DNA of 29,634 nucleotides from Bacteroidales bacterium (lineage in GTDB: Bacteria > Bacteroidota > Bacteroidia > Bacteroidales > F082). Under the pieces are notes generated by a model, which searched no databases, was not told the origin of the DNA, and saw nothing but the letters and a program-made list of their open reading frames with translations. The stretch spans positions 1 to 29,634 of the forward strand of contig JAILDR010000056.1 of the NCBI GenBank assembly GCA_024689285.1, written 5' to 3'. The translations under genes were made by a program, and so were the position numbers. Within the stretch, counting starts at the first letter, position 1; every line of letters begins with the position of its first letter. Of the stretch, positions 7,427 through 14,889 are shown piece by piece.

Positions 7427-8116
7427 TCAGCTTTTTTTGAAAATTTCGTACATTTTAGGCCTGCGTTCCTTTGTGCGTTCTATGGCTTTCTCGAGTTTCC
7501 AGTCGTTTATTAGTTTGTCATTACCCGACAAAAGCACCTCTGGGACTTCCCATCCTTTATAATTTCGGGGTCTTGTATAGACCGGAGGCGACACCAGACC
7601 GTCCTGGAAAGAGTCGGATAGGGCAGAGGTCTCGTCGCCCAAAGCACCAGGGATAAGTCTCACCAAGCTGTCGACCAAAACAGCTGCGCCTAGCTCGCCA
7701 CCGGAAAGCACATAGTTTCCAATACTTATCTCTTTGGTAATCAAATGTTCGCGGATGCGCTCGTCTATTCCTTTATAATGTCCGCAGAGGATAATTAGGT
7801 TTTGTTTCATCGAGAGTTGGTTGCACAAGGGCTGGTCAAGAAGCTCGCCGTCGGGACTCATATAAATGACCTCATCATAATTATGCTGACTCTTCAGATG
7901 GCTGATGCAGTTGTCAACGGGTTCAATCATCATCACCATTCCCGCTCCTGAGGCAAACGGGTAGTCGTCCACCTTATGGTGTTTGTCGGTCGTATAATCA
8001 CGCAGGTTGTGCAGTCCAATCTCCACGATGCCCTTATTGATAGCACGCTTGATAATGCTCTCGGTGAAAGGGCCTTCAAACATTTCGGGAAATACAGCGA
8101 TGATGTCGATGCGCAT
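7427..8116 (-). CDS. trmD: tRNA (guanine-37-N1)-methyltransferase
   Basis: A 229-residue trefoil-knot (SPOUT) methyltransferase that uses S-adenosylmethionine to make m1G37 in tRNAs, preventing +1 frameshifts. Visible motifs are [47 protein letters not shown], the knot segment [14 protein letters not shown], and SDSFQDG, which carries the aspartate matching the proposed catalytic base Asp169 of the E. coli/Haemophilus enzyme, followed by [20 protein letters not shown]. In the knot, Asn replaces the Asp usual in SIGDYVL(S/T)GGE; the codon reads AAC. It is the first gene of the trmD-rplS pair. Confidence 0.97.
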   Translation of the reverse strand: MRIDIIAVFPEMFEGPFTESIIKRAINKGIVEIGLHNLRDYTTDKHHKVDDYPFASGAGMVMMIEPVDNCISHLKSQHNYDEVIYMSPDGELLDQPLCNQLSMKQNLIILCGHYKGIDERIREHLITKEISIGNYVLSGGELGAAVLVDSLVRLIPGALGDETSALSDSFQDGLVSPPVYTRPRNYKGWEVPEVLLSGNDKLINDWKLEKAIERTKERRPKMYEIFKKS

Positions 8117-8135
8117 AATGAATAGATTTTTGCGG

Positions 8136-8143
8136 CAAAATTA
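8136..8143 (-). promoter_or_regulatory. Putative -7 promoter element for trmD
   Basis: The minus strand reads TAATTTTG, 19 nt before the trmD ATG; no clear -33 box. Confidence 0.5.
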
Positions 8144-8186
8144 GGCATTTTGACTCAATTTTCGGCTTAGTTTAAGAAAATATCCC

Positions 8187-8194
8187 TATTTTTG
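8187..8194 (+). promoter_or_regulatory. Putative -7 promoter element for the S8 protease gene
   Basis: TATTTTTG, 21 nt before the ATG at 8216. It is divergent from the trmD promoter about 50 bp away. Confidence 0.55.
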
Positions 8195-8215
8195 TACGAT
8201 TAAATTTTCAATCAA

Positions 8216-9856
8216 ATGAAAAAAACTACCTTTTTATTATTGTTTCTGACCGTTGCCTATTTTGCTCAGGCTCAGGTCGCGACCAACATTTATTGGGTGC
8301 AGTTCACCGACAAGAACAATTCGCCCTATTCCATCGACAACCCCGAGGAATTTTTGAGCTCGAGGGCGTTGCAACGTCGTGCCAATCAAGGTATTGACAT
8401 TGACGAGTACGACATCCCCGTCAATCCTCAGTATCTCCAAGCTGTAGCCAACTGCGGCGCACAACTGCTCAATCCCTCCAAGTGGCTCAATGGTGTTTCG
8501 GTCTACACCACCCACTCCAATGTGATTGATGCCATCAACGCCTTGGAATTTGTCGAAACAGTTCGCAACTGCCCCAACAACCTGAAAGCTCAGGAAATGA
8601 AAGAGCGTTGGCTGGCTAACGAGATGAAAACTGCTGCAAAACAAAATAATATGAGAGGTTATTACGGCGGTGGCGAGACGCAAATCACCCAGCTGAACGC
8701 GCAGGTGCTGCACGATAGCGGATATCAAGGTGAAGGTATGATTGTAGCCATCCTTGACGGCGGTTTCGTTGGTACTGATACGCACCCATGCTTTGATAAC
8801 ATGCGCGAGGAAGGCCGTCTGCTTGGCACCCGCGACTTCGTCTATGGATCCTCTTCAGTCTACTCACAAAGTACACACGGCACCTCATGCTTGAGCACCA
8901 TGGCGGCTTATGTGCCAAACACTTTCGTAGGTACGGCTCCCAAGGCTTCTTATTTTTTGATTCACACCGAGGATGGTTATTCGGAAAATATTGTTGAAGA
9001 ATACAACTGGGTGAGCGGTGCTGAGTTTGCTGACAGCCTTGGAGCCGACGTATGTTCCACTTCGCTTGGCTACATTGATTTCGATATGAGCCAGTGGAAT
9101 CATCCCTTTGAGCATTTCGACGGAAAAACCACCCCAAGTTCCATTGGTGCCGAGATTGCTGCCAGTCGTGGCATGGTCTGTCTCAACGCAGCAGGCAATG
9201 ATGGCGATGGCGTTTGTACCCTCGGCACTCCTTCTGATGCCGAGCATATCCTTACTGTTGGTGCTGTCAAAGGAAACGGCAACCGTGCTTACTTCAGCTC
9301 CGTGGGACCCACGTACGACAATCGCATCAAGCCTGATGTGATGGCCATGGGAGAAGACACTTTTGTAGCCTCTGGGTATGATACTGACTATTACAACGGC
9401 AGCGGCACTTCTTTTGCCACACCCGTTTTGGCTGGTGCTGTGACTTGCTTGCGCCAATACAACCCGTATATCTCTGTGCAGGAATTCTTTGACATCGTCC
9501 GTCAATGTGGCAACCGTGCCGACAATCCCGATGTGCGCTACGGTTATGGCATCCCTGACCTTTCTATGGCGATGGAACTACTTCATGTGGAGGATAATCA
9601 GATGCAAGCAGAGCAGCTTATCAACGTTTATCCCAACCCTGCAAAAGGCGAGGTGCGTGTCATTTTGAAGGAAGGCCATAATGCTGATGTTACCGTGTAC
9701 GACATCATGGGCCGTCAAATCTTTAATTATGACTTCAATGGGCTGAACCACGCTGGCTTGGAGAGCTTCTTGAACACCTTAGGTTCGGGCATCTATTTTG
9801 TCAACGCTGTTTCCGAGTATGGCAACCAAACTGTTAAGCTTGTGTTGACTCGATAA
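8216..9856 (+). CDS. Secreted subtilisin-like (S8) serine protease with T9SS C-terminal sorting domain
   Basis: A 546-residue secreted protease. The signal peptide MKKTTFLLLFLTVAYFAQAQ should be cut after Ala19. A propeptide-like region (about 20-150) precedes the S8 domain (about 150-455). The triad is complete: Asp181 in VAILDGGF, His221 in THGTS, Ser399 in GTSFATP, with oxyanion Asn328 in NAAGNDG. The C-terminal 80 residues start with NVYPNPAKGEVRV and continue with YDIMGRQ and GIYFVNAV, the type A Por sorting domain that routes proteins through the type IX system to the cell surface or medium. It is transcribed alone, from its own promoter to its own terminator. The natural substrate is unknown. 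Confidence 0.93.
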   Translation: MKKTTFLLLFLTVAYFAQAQVATNIYWVQFTDKNNSPYSIDNPEEFLSSRALQRRANQGIDIDEYDIPVNPQYLQAVANCGAQLLNPSKWLNGVSVYTTHSNVIDAINALEFVETVRNCPNNLKAQEMKERWLANEMKTAAKQNNMRGYYGGGETQITQLNAQVLHDSGYQGEGMIVAILDGGFVGTDTHPCFDNMREEGRLLGTRDFVYGSSSVYSQSTHGTSCLSTMAAYVPNTFVGTAPKASYFLIHTEDGYSENIVEEYNWVSGAEFADSLGADVCSTSLGYIDFDMSQWNHPFEHFDGKTTPSSIGAEIAASRGMVCLNAAGNDGDGVCTLGTPSDAEHILTVGAVKGNGNRAYFSSVGPTYDNRIKPDVMAMGEDTFVASGYDTDYYNGSGTSFATPVLAGAVTCLRQYNPYISVQEFFDIVRQCGNRADNPDVRYGYGIPDLSMAMELLHVEDNQMQAEQLINVYPNPAKGEVRVILKEGHNADVTVYDIMGRQIFNYDFNGLNHAGLESFLNTLGSGIYFVNAVSEYGNQTVKLVLTR

Positions 9857-9880
9857 AAAAGAGAAAGGATTTGGAAAAAG

Positions 9881-9916
9881 AAAACCGCTTTGTGTTGGCA
9901 AGGCGGTTTTTGTTTT
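9881..9916. terminator. Bidirectional terminator between the S8 protease and beta-helix lipoprotein genes
   Basis: AAAACCGCTTTG (9881-9892) pairs with CAAGGCGGTTTT (9899-9910), one G-U pair, around TGTTGG. A T-rich tail follows on the plus strand, and the A-rich upstream side gives a T-run on the minus strand. Confidence 0.92.
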
Positions 9917-9922
9917 ATCTCT

Positions 9923-11386
9923 TTATCTCTGGCGGTACTGATACGCTCCGATGTCAATCCTATCCAAGCGAGAGACACCATCCAAGTCGTGTGGCAATTC
10001 GCTGCCAAACAACGGATTGGCTGTACCGATGACAGGCGAGGCGATGCTGTCGATATGCAGATTGTTGGTGTAAAAGTTGGCAAAATAAGGCTCCATATTG
10101 AACAGGCAATGGTTGAAGCCCGCTGTAGCATTAGCGTATTTCTCCGTTTTCAGCAAACAATGGTCGAAAAGGAAGGTCGAGTCGGCATCGGGACCGAAAT
10201 GGGTGACCAACTCATCGGCTTGGGAACCATATATGATGCAATTGTTGACTTCCATGTTGAAAGGATAATAAAAAGTCTCGTTGGTTTGGCCGTCGGTGGC
10301 GCAGTTGCTGAGCTCCATTGCGTGGCAGTTCTTGTGGTCGTTGCCGCTCCAATTGTTTGCAATAGTGCCATGAACGAGGCGATAATCTCCTCCAAAAGCC
10401 CAGAAATTGGCCTTGCCGCAGTTGGTGATGGTGAAATTTTTGACCTCAACAGGATATAGAATGGAGAGCATCCCATAGCCGCTTTGGTTCTCGATGACCG
10501 TGTTGTCAACACGCAGGGCACATTCCGTCACCTTTACTGACGATTGGCAATTGAGGCCGATGGTACCGTTGCGAATGATGGCGTGGCTCACCCTATGATC
10601 GGCTCCGGCGCGACCATCCAGCATCAGGATTTGACCCCATTGTCCAGGCGTATTGTCGTAATAAGACTCCAACCGGTCTCCTTCAACGATGACTGGATTC
10701 TCAGCAGTTCCATCGATGATAAGCTGCCCTTCGCTCCATGAGAATATCCCACCGTCTTGATGGCAATACACGTGTGTGCCTTGTTCGATACGTAAGGTAC
10801 CGTAAGAGTTGATAAGCGCATAGCCGTAGATGACATAAGGCCGCTCCGAAGTCCAAACGGTGGTCTGAAGGCTGTCGGCAACAATATGGTAAGGGTAGGG
10901 CACCCCTCCGATGTTCACCACCTTGTCGGCTACGATATAATTGGCGTTTTGCCCCCAAGCTAAGAGCTTTACTGTCTGTGTGTTTCCGTTGGTAATGAAT
11001 TCCAATTCGTCTTCTACGACAAATGGCGTGTTGAGGTCGTTGGGATCGATGGTGACGCGCAAGTAAGTGAAAAGGCTGTCGTTTGCTGGAATCACTTTGT
11101 CGTAAAACTCTGTGTTATTGACGCCGTCAAGATTGACACGAAAAGGGGATGTCTCACCGCCAAGCAAGCGTATCGAACTGATTTTTAAGTCTTCTTTGTG
11201 CGTGTTGTAAATCCGTAGTTGGTGTGTGGTCGATCCCAACGTAGTGAATACGGTATCAAAAAGAATGGTGTCGGTCGAGAAAGAAAGCTCTTTATTTGGG
11301 TCGTCGCTAATGGGATTGTTTTTTCGGCAAGACTGTCCTGCCAAAAGCAATAGCGTGATTATGAGAATGATGTATCTGCTTTTCAT
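9923..11386 (-). CDS. Predicted lipoprotein with right-handed beta-helix (choice-of-anchor Q type)
   Basis: A 487-residue protein with an N-terminal hydrophobic segment followed by AGQSC, putting the likely lipidated cysteine at residue 20; the lipobox is loose. Residues 30-160 look like a beta-sandwich (DTILFDTVFTTLGSTT, LRIYNTHKEDLKISSI). The middle, about 170-440, has irregular beta-helix rungs such as GTLRIEQGTHVYCHQDGG, VIVEGDR and VKNFTITNCG. The end, SPVIGTANPLF, DLDGVSR then DIGAYQYRQR, fits the choice-of-anchor Q tail seen in pectate-lyase-like proteins. No catalytic residues could be assigned, so enzyme, adhesin and structural roles all remain open. It is transcribed alone and divergently from the small outer-membrane protein gene. 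Confidence 0.78.
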   Translation of the reverse strand: MKSRYIILIITLLLLAGQSCRKNNPISDDPNKELSFSTDTILFDTVFTTLGSTTHQLRIYNTHKEDLKISSIRLLGGETSPFRVNLDGVNNTEFYDKVIPANDSLFTYLRVTIDPNDLNTPFVVEDELEFITNGNTQTVKLLAWGQNANYIVADKVVNIGGVPYPYHIVADSLQTTVWTSERPYVIYGYALINSYGTLRIEQGTHVYCHQDGGIFSWSEGQLIIDGTAENPVIVEGDRLESYYDNTPGQWGQILMLDGRAGADHRVSHAIIRNGTIGLNCQSSVKVTECALRVDNTVIENQSGYGMLSILYPVEVKNFTITNCGKANFWAFGGDYRLVHGTIANNWSGNDHKNCHAMELSNCATDGQTNETFYYPFNMEVNNCIIYGSQADELVTHFGPDADSTFLFDHCLLKTEKYANATAGFNHCLFNMEPYFANFYTNNLHIDSIASPVIGTANPLFGSELPHDLDGVSRLDRIDIGAYQYRQR

Positions 11387-11405
11387 GACAATTGTTTTTG
11401 CGGCG

Positions 11406-11413
11406 CAAAGGTA
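11406..11413 (-). promoter_or_regulatory. Putative -7 promoter element for the beta-helix lipoprotein gene
   Basis: The minus strand reads TACCTTTG, a very common form of the Bacteroidota -7 box, 19 nt before the ATG. Confidence 0.6.
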
Positions 11414-11450
11414 AAACTTTATTTGATACGGATAATTTCGAAAAATATTG

Positions 11451-11458
11451 TATTTTTG
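11451..11458 (+). promoter_or_regulatory. Putative -7 promoter element for the small outer-membrane protein gene
   Basis: TATTTTTG, 17 nt before the ATG at 11476. A TTTG at 11422-11425 is upstream, but its 25-nt spacing is longer than usual. Confidence 0.55.
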
Positions 11459-11475
11459 CAGAAAATCTGAAAAAG

Positions 11476-12024
11476 ATGAAACGTTTTGGAATTATCGCAG
11501 TTCTTTTTGTGATGCTTTTGGGCTACTCAAATAAAGTATCGGCACAATTCTATCAGGATGAGCCCAGCATGAAGGGCAAGATTACCATGGGCGGTGGCTT
11601 CGCCTTCGGTCTTAATTTCCACACCTTGAACCTTTCCCTTGCGCCTCAGGTAGGCTATCGCATCTTAAACCCATGGGAAGTAGGACTACGTGGCATTTAC
11701 AATTTGAGATGCAACTTTGCCTATAATGAGTATTTACACTATGTTGGCTTCTCTCCATATACCAACTGTGAGATTTTCAGAGGCTTGTTCGTTCACGCGG
11801 AGTACGAGAACTTGTATGGCTTTGCACGCCTCAATCAAGAATCCGTCGGAGGAAATTGGTATCGTAGCATCTTCGTCGGAGGGGGTTTCAGGTCGTCTTC
11901 CTATGGGGGTGGCTATTTCGTTATGGTGTTATACAACTTGAGCTGGAATTTCAACAAGTTCCAAACTGATTGGCTGTATCCGTACGGATCGCCATTGGTG
12001 ATACGCGTTGGTTTCTGCTTCTGA
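11476..12024 (+). CDS. Small secreted protein, probable outer-membrane beta-barrel
   Basis: A 182-residue protein. The signal peptide MKRFGIIAVLFVMLLGYSNKVSAQ has a clear hydrophobic core and ends SAQ. The mature part is rich in Gly, Tyr, Phe and Asn, with alternating amphipathic strands (GKITMGGGFAFGLNFHTLNL, APQVGYRILNPWEVGLRGIY, IFVGGGFRSSSYGGGYFVMV) and ends in aromatic FCF, as outer-membrane barrels often do. It resembles the many small porin-like hypothetical proteins of Bacteroidales; I do not recognise a named family. The ATG at 11476 was preferred over the more upstream start at 11392 because it begins the signal peptide and lies just after a -7 element. Its stop directly abuts the smpB stop on the other strand. 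Confidence 0.72.
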   Translation: MKRFGIIAVLFVMLLGYSNKVSAQFYQDEPSMKGKITMGGGFAFGLNFHTLNLSLAPQVGYRILNPWEVGLRGIYNLRCNFAYNEYLHYVGFSPYTNCEIFRGLFVHAEYENLYGFARLNQESVGGNWYRSIFVGGGFRSSSYGGGYFVMVLYNLSWNFNKFQTDWLYPYGSPLVIRVGFCF

Positions 12025-12483
12025 TTAGCGCGTCAGCCGTTCCAGCTCGCGTTTCGAGTCTTTGGTTTTCAGCGTTTCGCGCTTGTCGTAGTAGTGTTTG
12101 CCTCGAGCAAGAGCGATGTCGAGTTTGGCCAATCCTTTGTCATTAATAAACAAGGTGACAGGTACGATAGTGAACCCTTTTTCCTTCACTTTGTTCTTCA
12201 GCTTGCGCAGCTCACGGGCGTTAAGCAGCAGTTTGCGGTCGCGCTTCGGGTCGTGGTTGTTGTATGTGCCTTGCGCATATTCGGCGATGTGCATTCCGAC
12301 GACAAACAGCTCGTTATCCTTGAAACTGCAATACGAGTCCGCTAAACTGGCCTTACCCGCCCGGATACTCTTGATTTCAGTACCCGTCAGTACGATACCT
12401 GCCGTCAGAGTTTCCATAAGGAAATACTCAAACGAGGCGCGCTTGTTCTTTATCTTGATATTATTTGTGCTCCTTTTATCCAT
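12025..12483 (-). CDS. smpB: SsrA-binding protein SmpB
   Basis: A 152-residue SmpB, the tmRNA partner that brings SsrA RNA to stalled ribosomes for trans-translation. Typical segments are [59 protein letters not shown], and the basic tail [20 protein letters not shown], which occupies the mRNA channel. The frame could start seven codons earlier at 12504, but that would cross the -7 promoter element; MDKRSTNN at 12483 is the likely start. It follows miaA in the same direction with a 37-bp gap that holds its own promoter-like box. No tmRNA gene was recognised in the window. Confidence 0.96.
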   Translation of the reverse strand: MDKRSTNNIKIKNKRASFEYFLMETLTAGIVLTGTEIKSIRAGKASLADSYCSFKDNELFVVGMHIAEYAQGTYNNHDPKRDRKLLLNARELRKLKNKVKEKGFTIVPVTLFINDKGLAKLDIALARGKHYYDKRETLKTKDSKRELERLTR

Positions 12484-12491
12484 TGCGGCGG

Positions 12492-12499
12492 CAAAAATA
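12492..12499 (-). promoter_or_regulatory. Putative -7 promoter element for smpB
   Basis: The minus strand reads TATTTTTG with only 8 nt between its end and the smpB ATG, implying a very short or absent 5' leader. Confidence 0.5.
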
Positions 12500-12520
12500 C
12501 ACAATTTTTGCGAAATGGAA

Positions 12521-13411
12521 TCATTCTAATAGCGCATTAACGATGTTGTTCACCTCGTTTGGTGTAACCCACCGATAGTTAGGGTCTCTTCTCAACCAAG
12601 TCATCTGACGCTTGGCATATTGTCGTGTGTGAATCTTGATTTGCTCTACAGCTTCTGCAAGGGTACAATCACCATCGAAGTAAGAAAACAGTTCTTTGTA
12701 ACCTACCGTATTAAGTGCGTTCAGTTGACGCTTTGGATAAAGTGCTTTGGCTTCCTCTAATAATCCATGCTCCATCATCATGTCCACGCGTCGGTTGATG
12801 CGCTCAATAAGTTTCTGACGTTCCCATAACAAGGCAAACTTCTTGATTTCAAAATCGCGCTTTGCTTTGGTTCCTGAACGGAACGAGGAAAAAGGACGTC
12901 CTGTTTGGTAACATACTTCCAAGGCGCGTTGCAACCTTCTTGGGTTCTGTTGGTCGACTGTGGAAAAATATTCTGGGTCAAGTTGTTGAAGTTCCTTGCT
13001 TAAAGCATTAATTCCATCTTCATTAAATAAGGATTCCACCTTTTGGCGAATCTCGGGTTGCACATCAGGCATCTCATCAATACCATAGCAGACTGCATCG
13101 ATGAACAAACCCGAACCACCAGTCATAACGGCTTGGTCGTGTGTTTTGAATAACCTGTCCAACAACTGTAGTACTTCTCGTTCATAATCCGCTACATCAT
13201 ATTTGTCATCTATGCTGATATTATGAACGAAATAATGCTTTACTTGAAGCAACTCCTCAGGTGTTGGGGCTGCTGTGCCGATGGACATCTCCTTGTAAAA
13301 CTGACGGCTGTCAGCGGAAAGAACTACCGTATTTAAGGTTTTTGCCAACTCGATGGAGAAGGCGGTCTTGCCCGATGCCGTGGGACCCGCGATGACAATC
13401 AAAGTCTTCAT
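12521..13411 (-). CDS. miaA: tRNA dimethylallyltransferase MiaA
   Basis: A 296-residue enzyme that adds a dimethylallyl group to N6 of A37 in tRNAs reading UNN codons. It has the P-loop GPTASGKT (9-16), then [34 protein letters not shown], the tRNA-binding [20 protein letters not shown] segment, and the C-terminal [15 protein letters not shown] and [15 protein letters not shown] motifs. All expected parts are present at normal length. Its ATG overlaps the stop of the upstream cca gene by four bases (ATGA, 13408-13411), which suggests translational coupling. Confidence 0.97.
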   Translation of the reverse strand: MKTLIVIAGPTASGKTAFSIELAKTLNTVVLSADSRQFYKEMSIGTAAPTPEELLQVKHYFVHNISIDDKYDVADYEREVLQLLDRLFKTHDQAVMTGGSGLFIDAVCYGIDEMPDVQPEIRQKVESLFNEDGINALSKELQQLDPEYFSTVDQQNPRRLQRALEVCYQTGRPFSSFRSGTKAKRDFEIKKFALLWERQKLIERINRRVDMMMEHGLLEEAKALYPKRQLNALNTVGYKELFSYFDGDCTLAEAVEQIKIHTRQYAKRQMTWLRRDPNYRWVTPNEVNNIVNALLE

Positions 13412-14889
13412 TGCTCCAGTTTTTGTGGTACGGGACCATTGTTCGCGACAACGATAGGTTCTTGTATTTCTTTTACCACATTGAGCCCCAGTTTCTTGCC
13501 TTCCTCTTTCATAAAAGAATAGGCTTCGTCGAAATTGTTGCCAATCACTCCATCTAGAATAGCTTCTCGGATAGCGTTTTTGATGACACCCACTTCGCGC
13601 CCTTCTGGGATACCGAAGGTCTCCATGATGGCGTTGCCGTCAACTGGCGGCTGCCAGTTGCGCAAGTGATCCTTGGCCTCTATTTCCTTCAGTTTCTCTT
13701 GAACAATTTCGAAGTTGTGGTGATATTTCTTGATTTTTTCCTCGTTTTTTGAGGTGATATCAGCGTGACATAGCAACATTAGGTCGTCGATGTCGTCGCC
13801 GGCATCAAACAAAAGCCTCCTTACTGCACTGTCGGTAACCACATCCTCAGCCAAGACGATAGGACGGAGGTGCAGCAACACCAATTTCTGCACATATTTC
13901 ATCTTTTCGTTGAGCGGCAATTTCATGGTAGCAAAAATCTTTGGCACCATTTTAGAGCCTTTGAATTCATGCCCGTGGAAGGTCCATCCCGTGCCGTCTT
14001 CCCAACGTTTGGTTTGAGGCTTGGCGATGTCGTGCAGCAGAGCAGCCCAACGTAACCAAAGGTCGTTGCTCTTTTCAGCCACTTGGTCAAGGACTTGCAA
14101 AGTGTGCAAGAAATTGTCTTTGTGTCCTTTACCTTGTATTACTTCAACTCCTTTGAGAAGCGAAAGCTGTGGAAAAATCAGATTCAGCAGACCACTCTCG
14201 TCAAGCAGTTTGAATCCGATGGAAGGCTTTGGTGAAAGGATGATTTTATTCAATTCATCGGTGACGCGCTCCATCGAGACGATTTTGATACGCTCTGCGT
14301 TACGTTTGATGGCTTCAAACGACTCTGGCTCGATGTAAAACTTCAGTTGCGAGGCAAAACGCACAGCCCGCATCATCCGCAAAGGATCATCGGAATAAGT
14401 GGTGTCAGGGTCGAGTGGGGTACGTAATATCAATTCTTCCATATCAGCCATGCCGTTGTAAAGGTCAACAAGAGTACCGAAGTCCTCCTTGTTGAGGCTG
14501 ATGGCCATTGCGTTGATGGTGAAATCGCGACGGCTGATGTCGTCTTCAAGGGTGCCGTTTTCCACCACAGGCTTGCGGCTGTTGCGGTCGTACGACTCTT
14601 TCCTTGCCCCCACAAACTCCACTTCCATACCATTATAGTGAATCATGGCGGTACCAAAAGCCCCGTAATATTTGGCTTCTTTATGCCCAGGAAGATGACT
14701 CGCCACCTTTTTCGCCAAGGCTATGCCACTACCCACCGTAACTATATCGATATCGTTAGAAGGGCGGCGCAACAGGATGTCGCGCACATAACCTCCGATG
14801 ACATAGCTCTTGTAGCCCAATTCCATGCTGGAATAGGCAATCACCTTGAATATTTGGCTTTCAATATGTTTTTTGAAATCATAATTCAT
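13408..14889 (-). CDS. cca: CCA tRNA nucleotidyltransferase / poly(A) polymerase family protein with HD domain
   Basis: A 493-residue class II nucleotidyltransferase. The head has GGYVRD (32-37) and metal-binding Asp46 and Asp48 in NDIDIV. Next come YDRNSRKPVV, DDISRRDFTINAMAI (template-type motif region) and SDDPLRMMRAVRFASQLKF. An HD domain starts about residue 260 with LHDIAKP (His286, Asp287). The family adds or repairs the 3' CCA end of tRNA; close relatives are poly(A) polymerases, but the single copy in a tRNA-gene cluster favours CCA addition. It overlaps clpC upstream and miaA downstream by 4 bp each. Confidence 0.92.
   Translation of the reverse strand: MNYDFKKHIESQIFKVIAYSSMELGYKSYVIGGYVRDILLRRPSNDIDIVTVGSGIALAKKVASHLPGHKEAKYYGAFGTAMIHYNGMEVEFVGARKESYDRNSRKPVVENGTLEDDISRRDFTINAMAISLNKEDFGTLVDLYNGMADMEELILRTPLDPDTTYSDDPLRMMRAVRFASQLKFYIEPESFEAIKRNAERIKIVSMERVTDELNKIILSPKPSIGFKLLDESGLLNLIFPQLSLLKGVEVIQGKGHKDNFLHTLQVLDQVAEKSNDLWLRWAALLHDIAKPQTKRWEDGTGWTFHGHEFKGSKMVPKIFATMKLPLNEKMKYVQKLVLLHLRPIVLAEDVVTDSAVRRLLFDAGDDIDDLMLLCHADITSKNEEKIKKYHHNFEIVQEKLKEIEAKDHLRNWQPPVDGNAIMETFGIPEGREVGVIKNAIREAILDGVIGNNFDEAYSFMKEEGKKLGLNVVKEIQEPIVVANNGPVPQKLEQ

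Noticed and set aside
9890..10459. 189-codon plus-strand frame antisense to the beta-helix lipoprotein
   Set aside because: It begins in the terminator hairpin and shows no coding character; the minus frame has signal peptide, domains and promoter.
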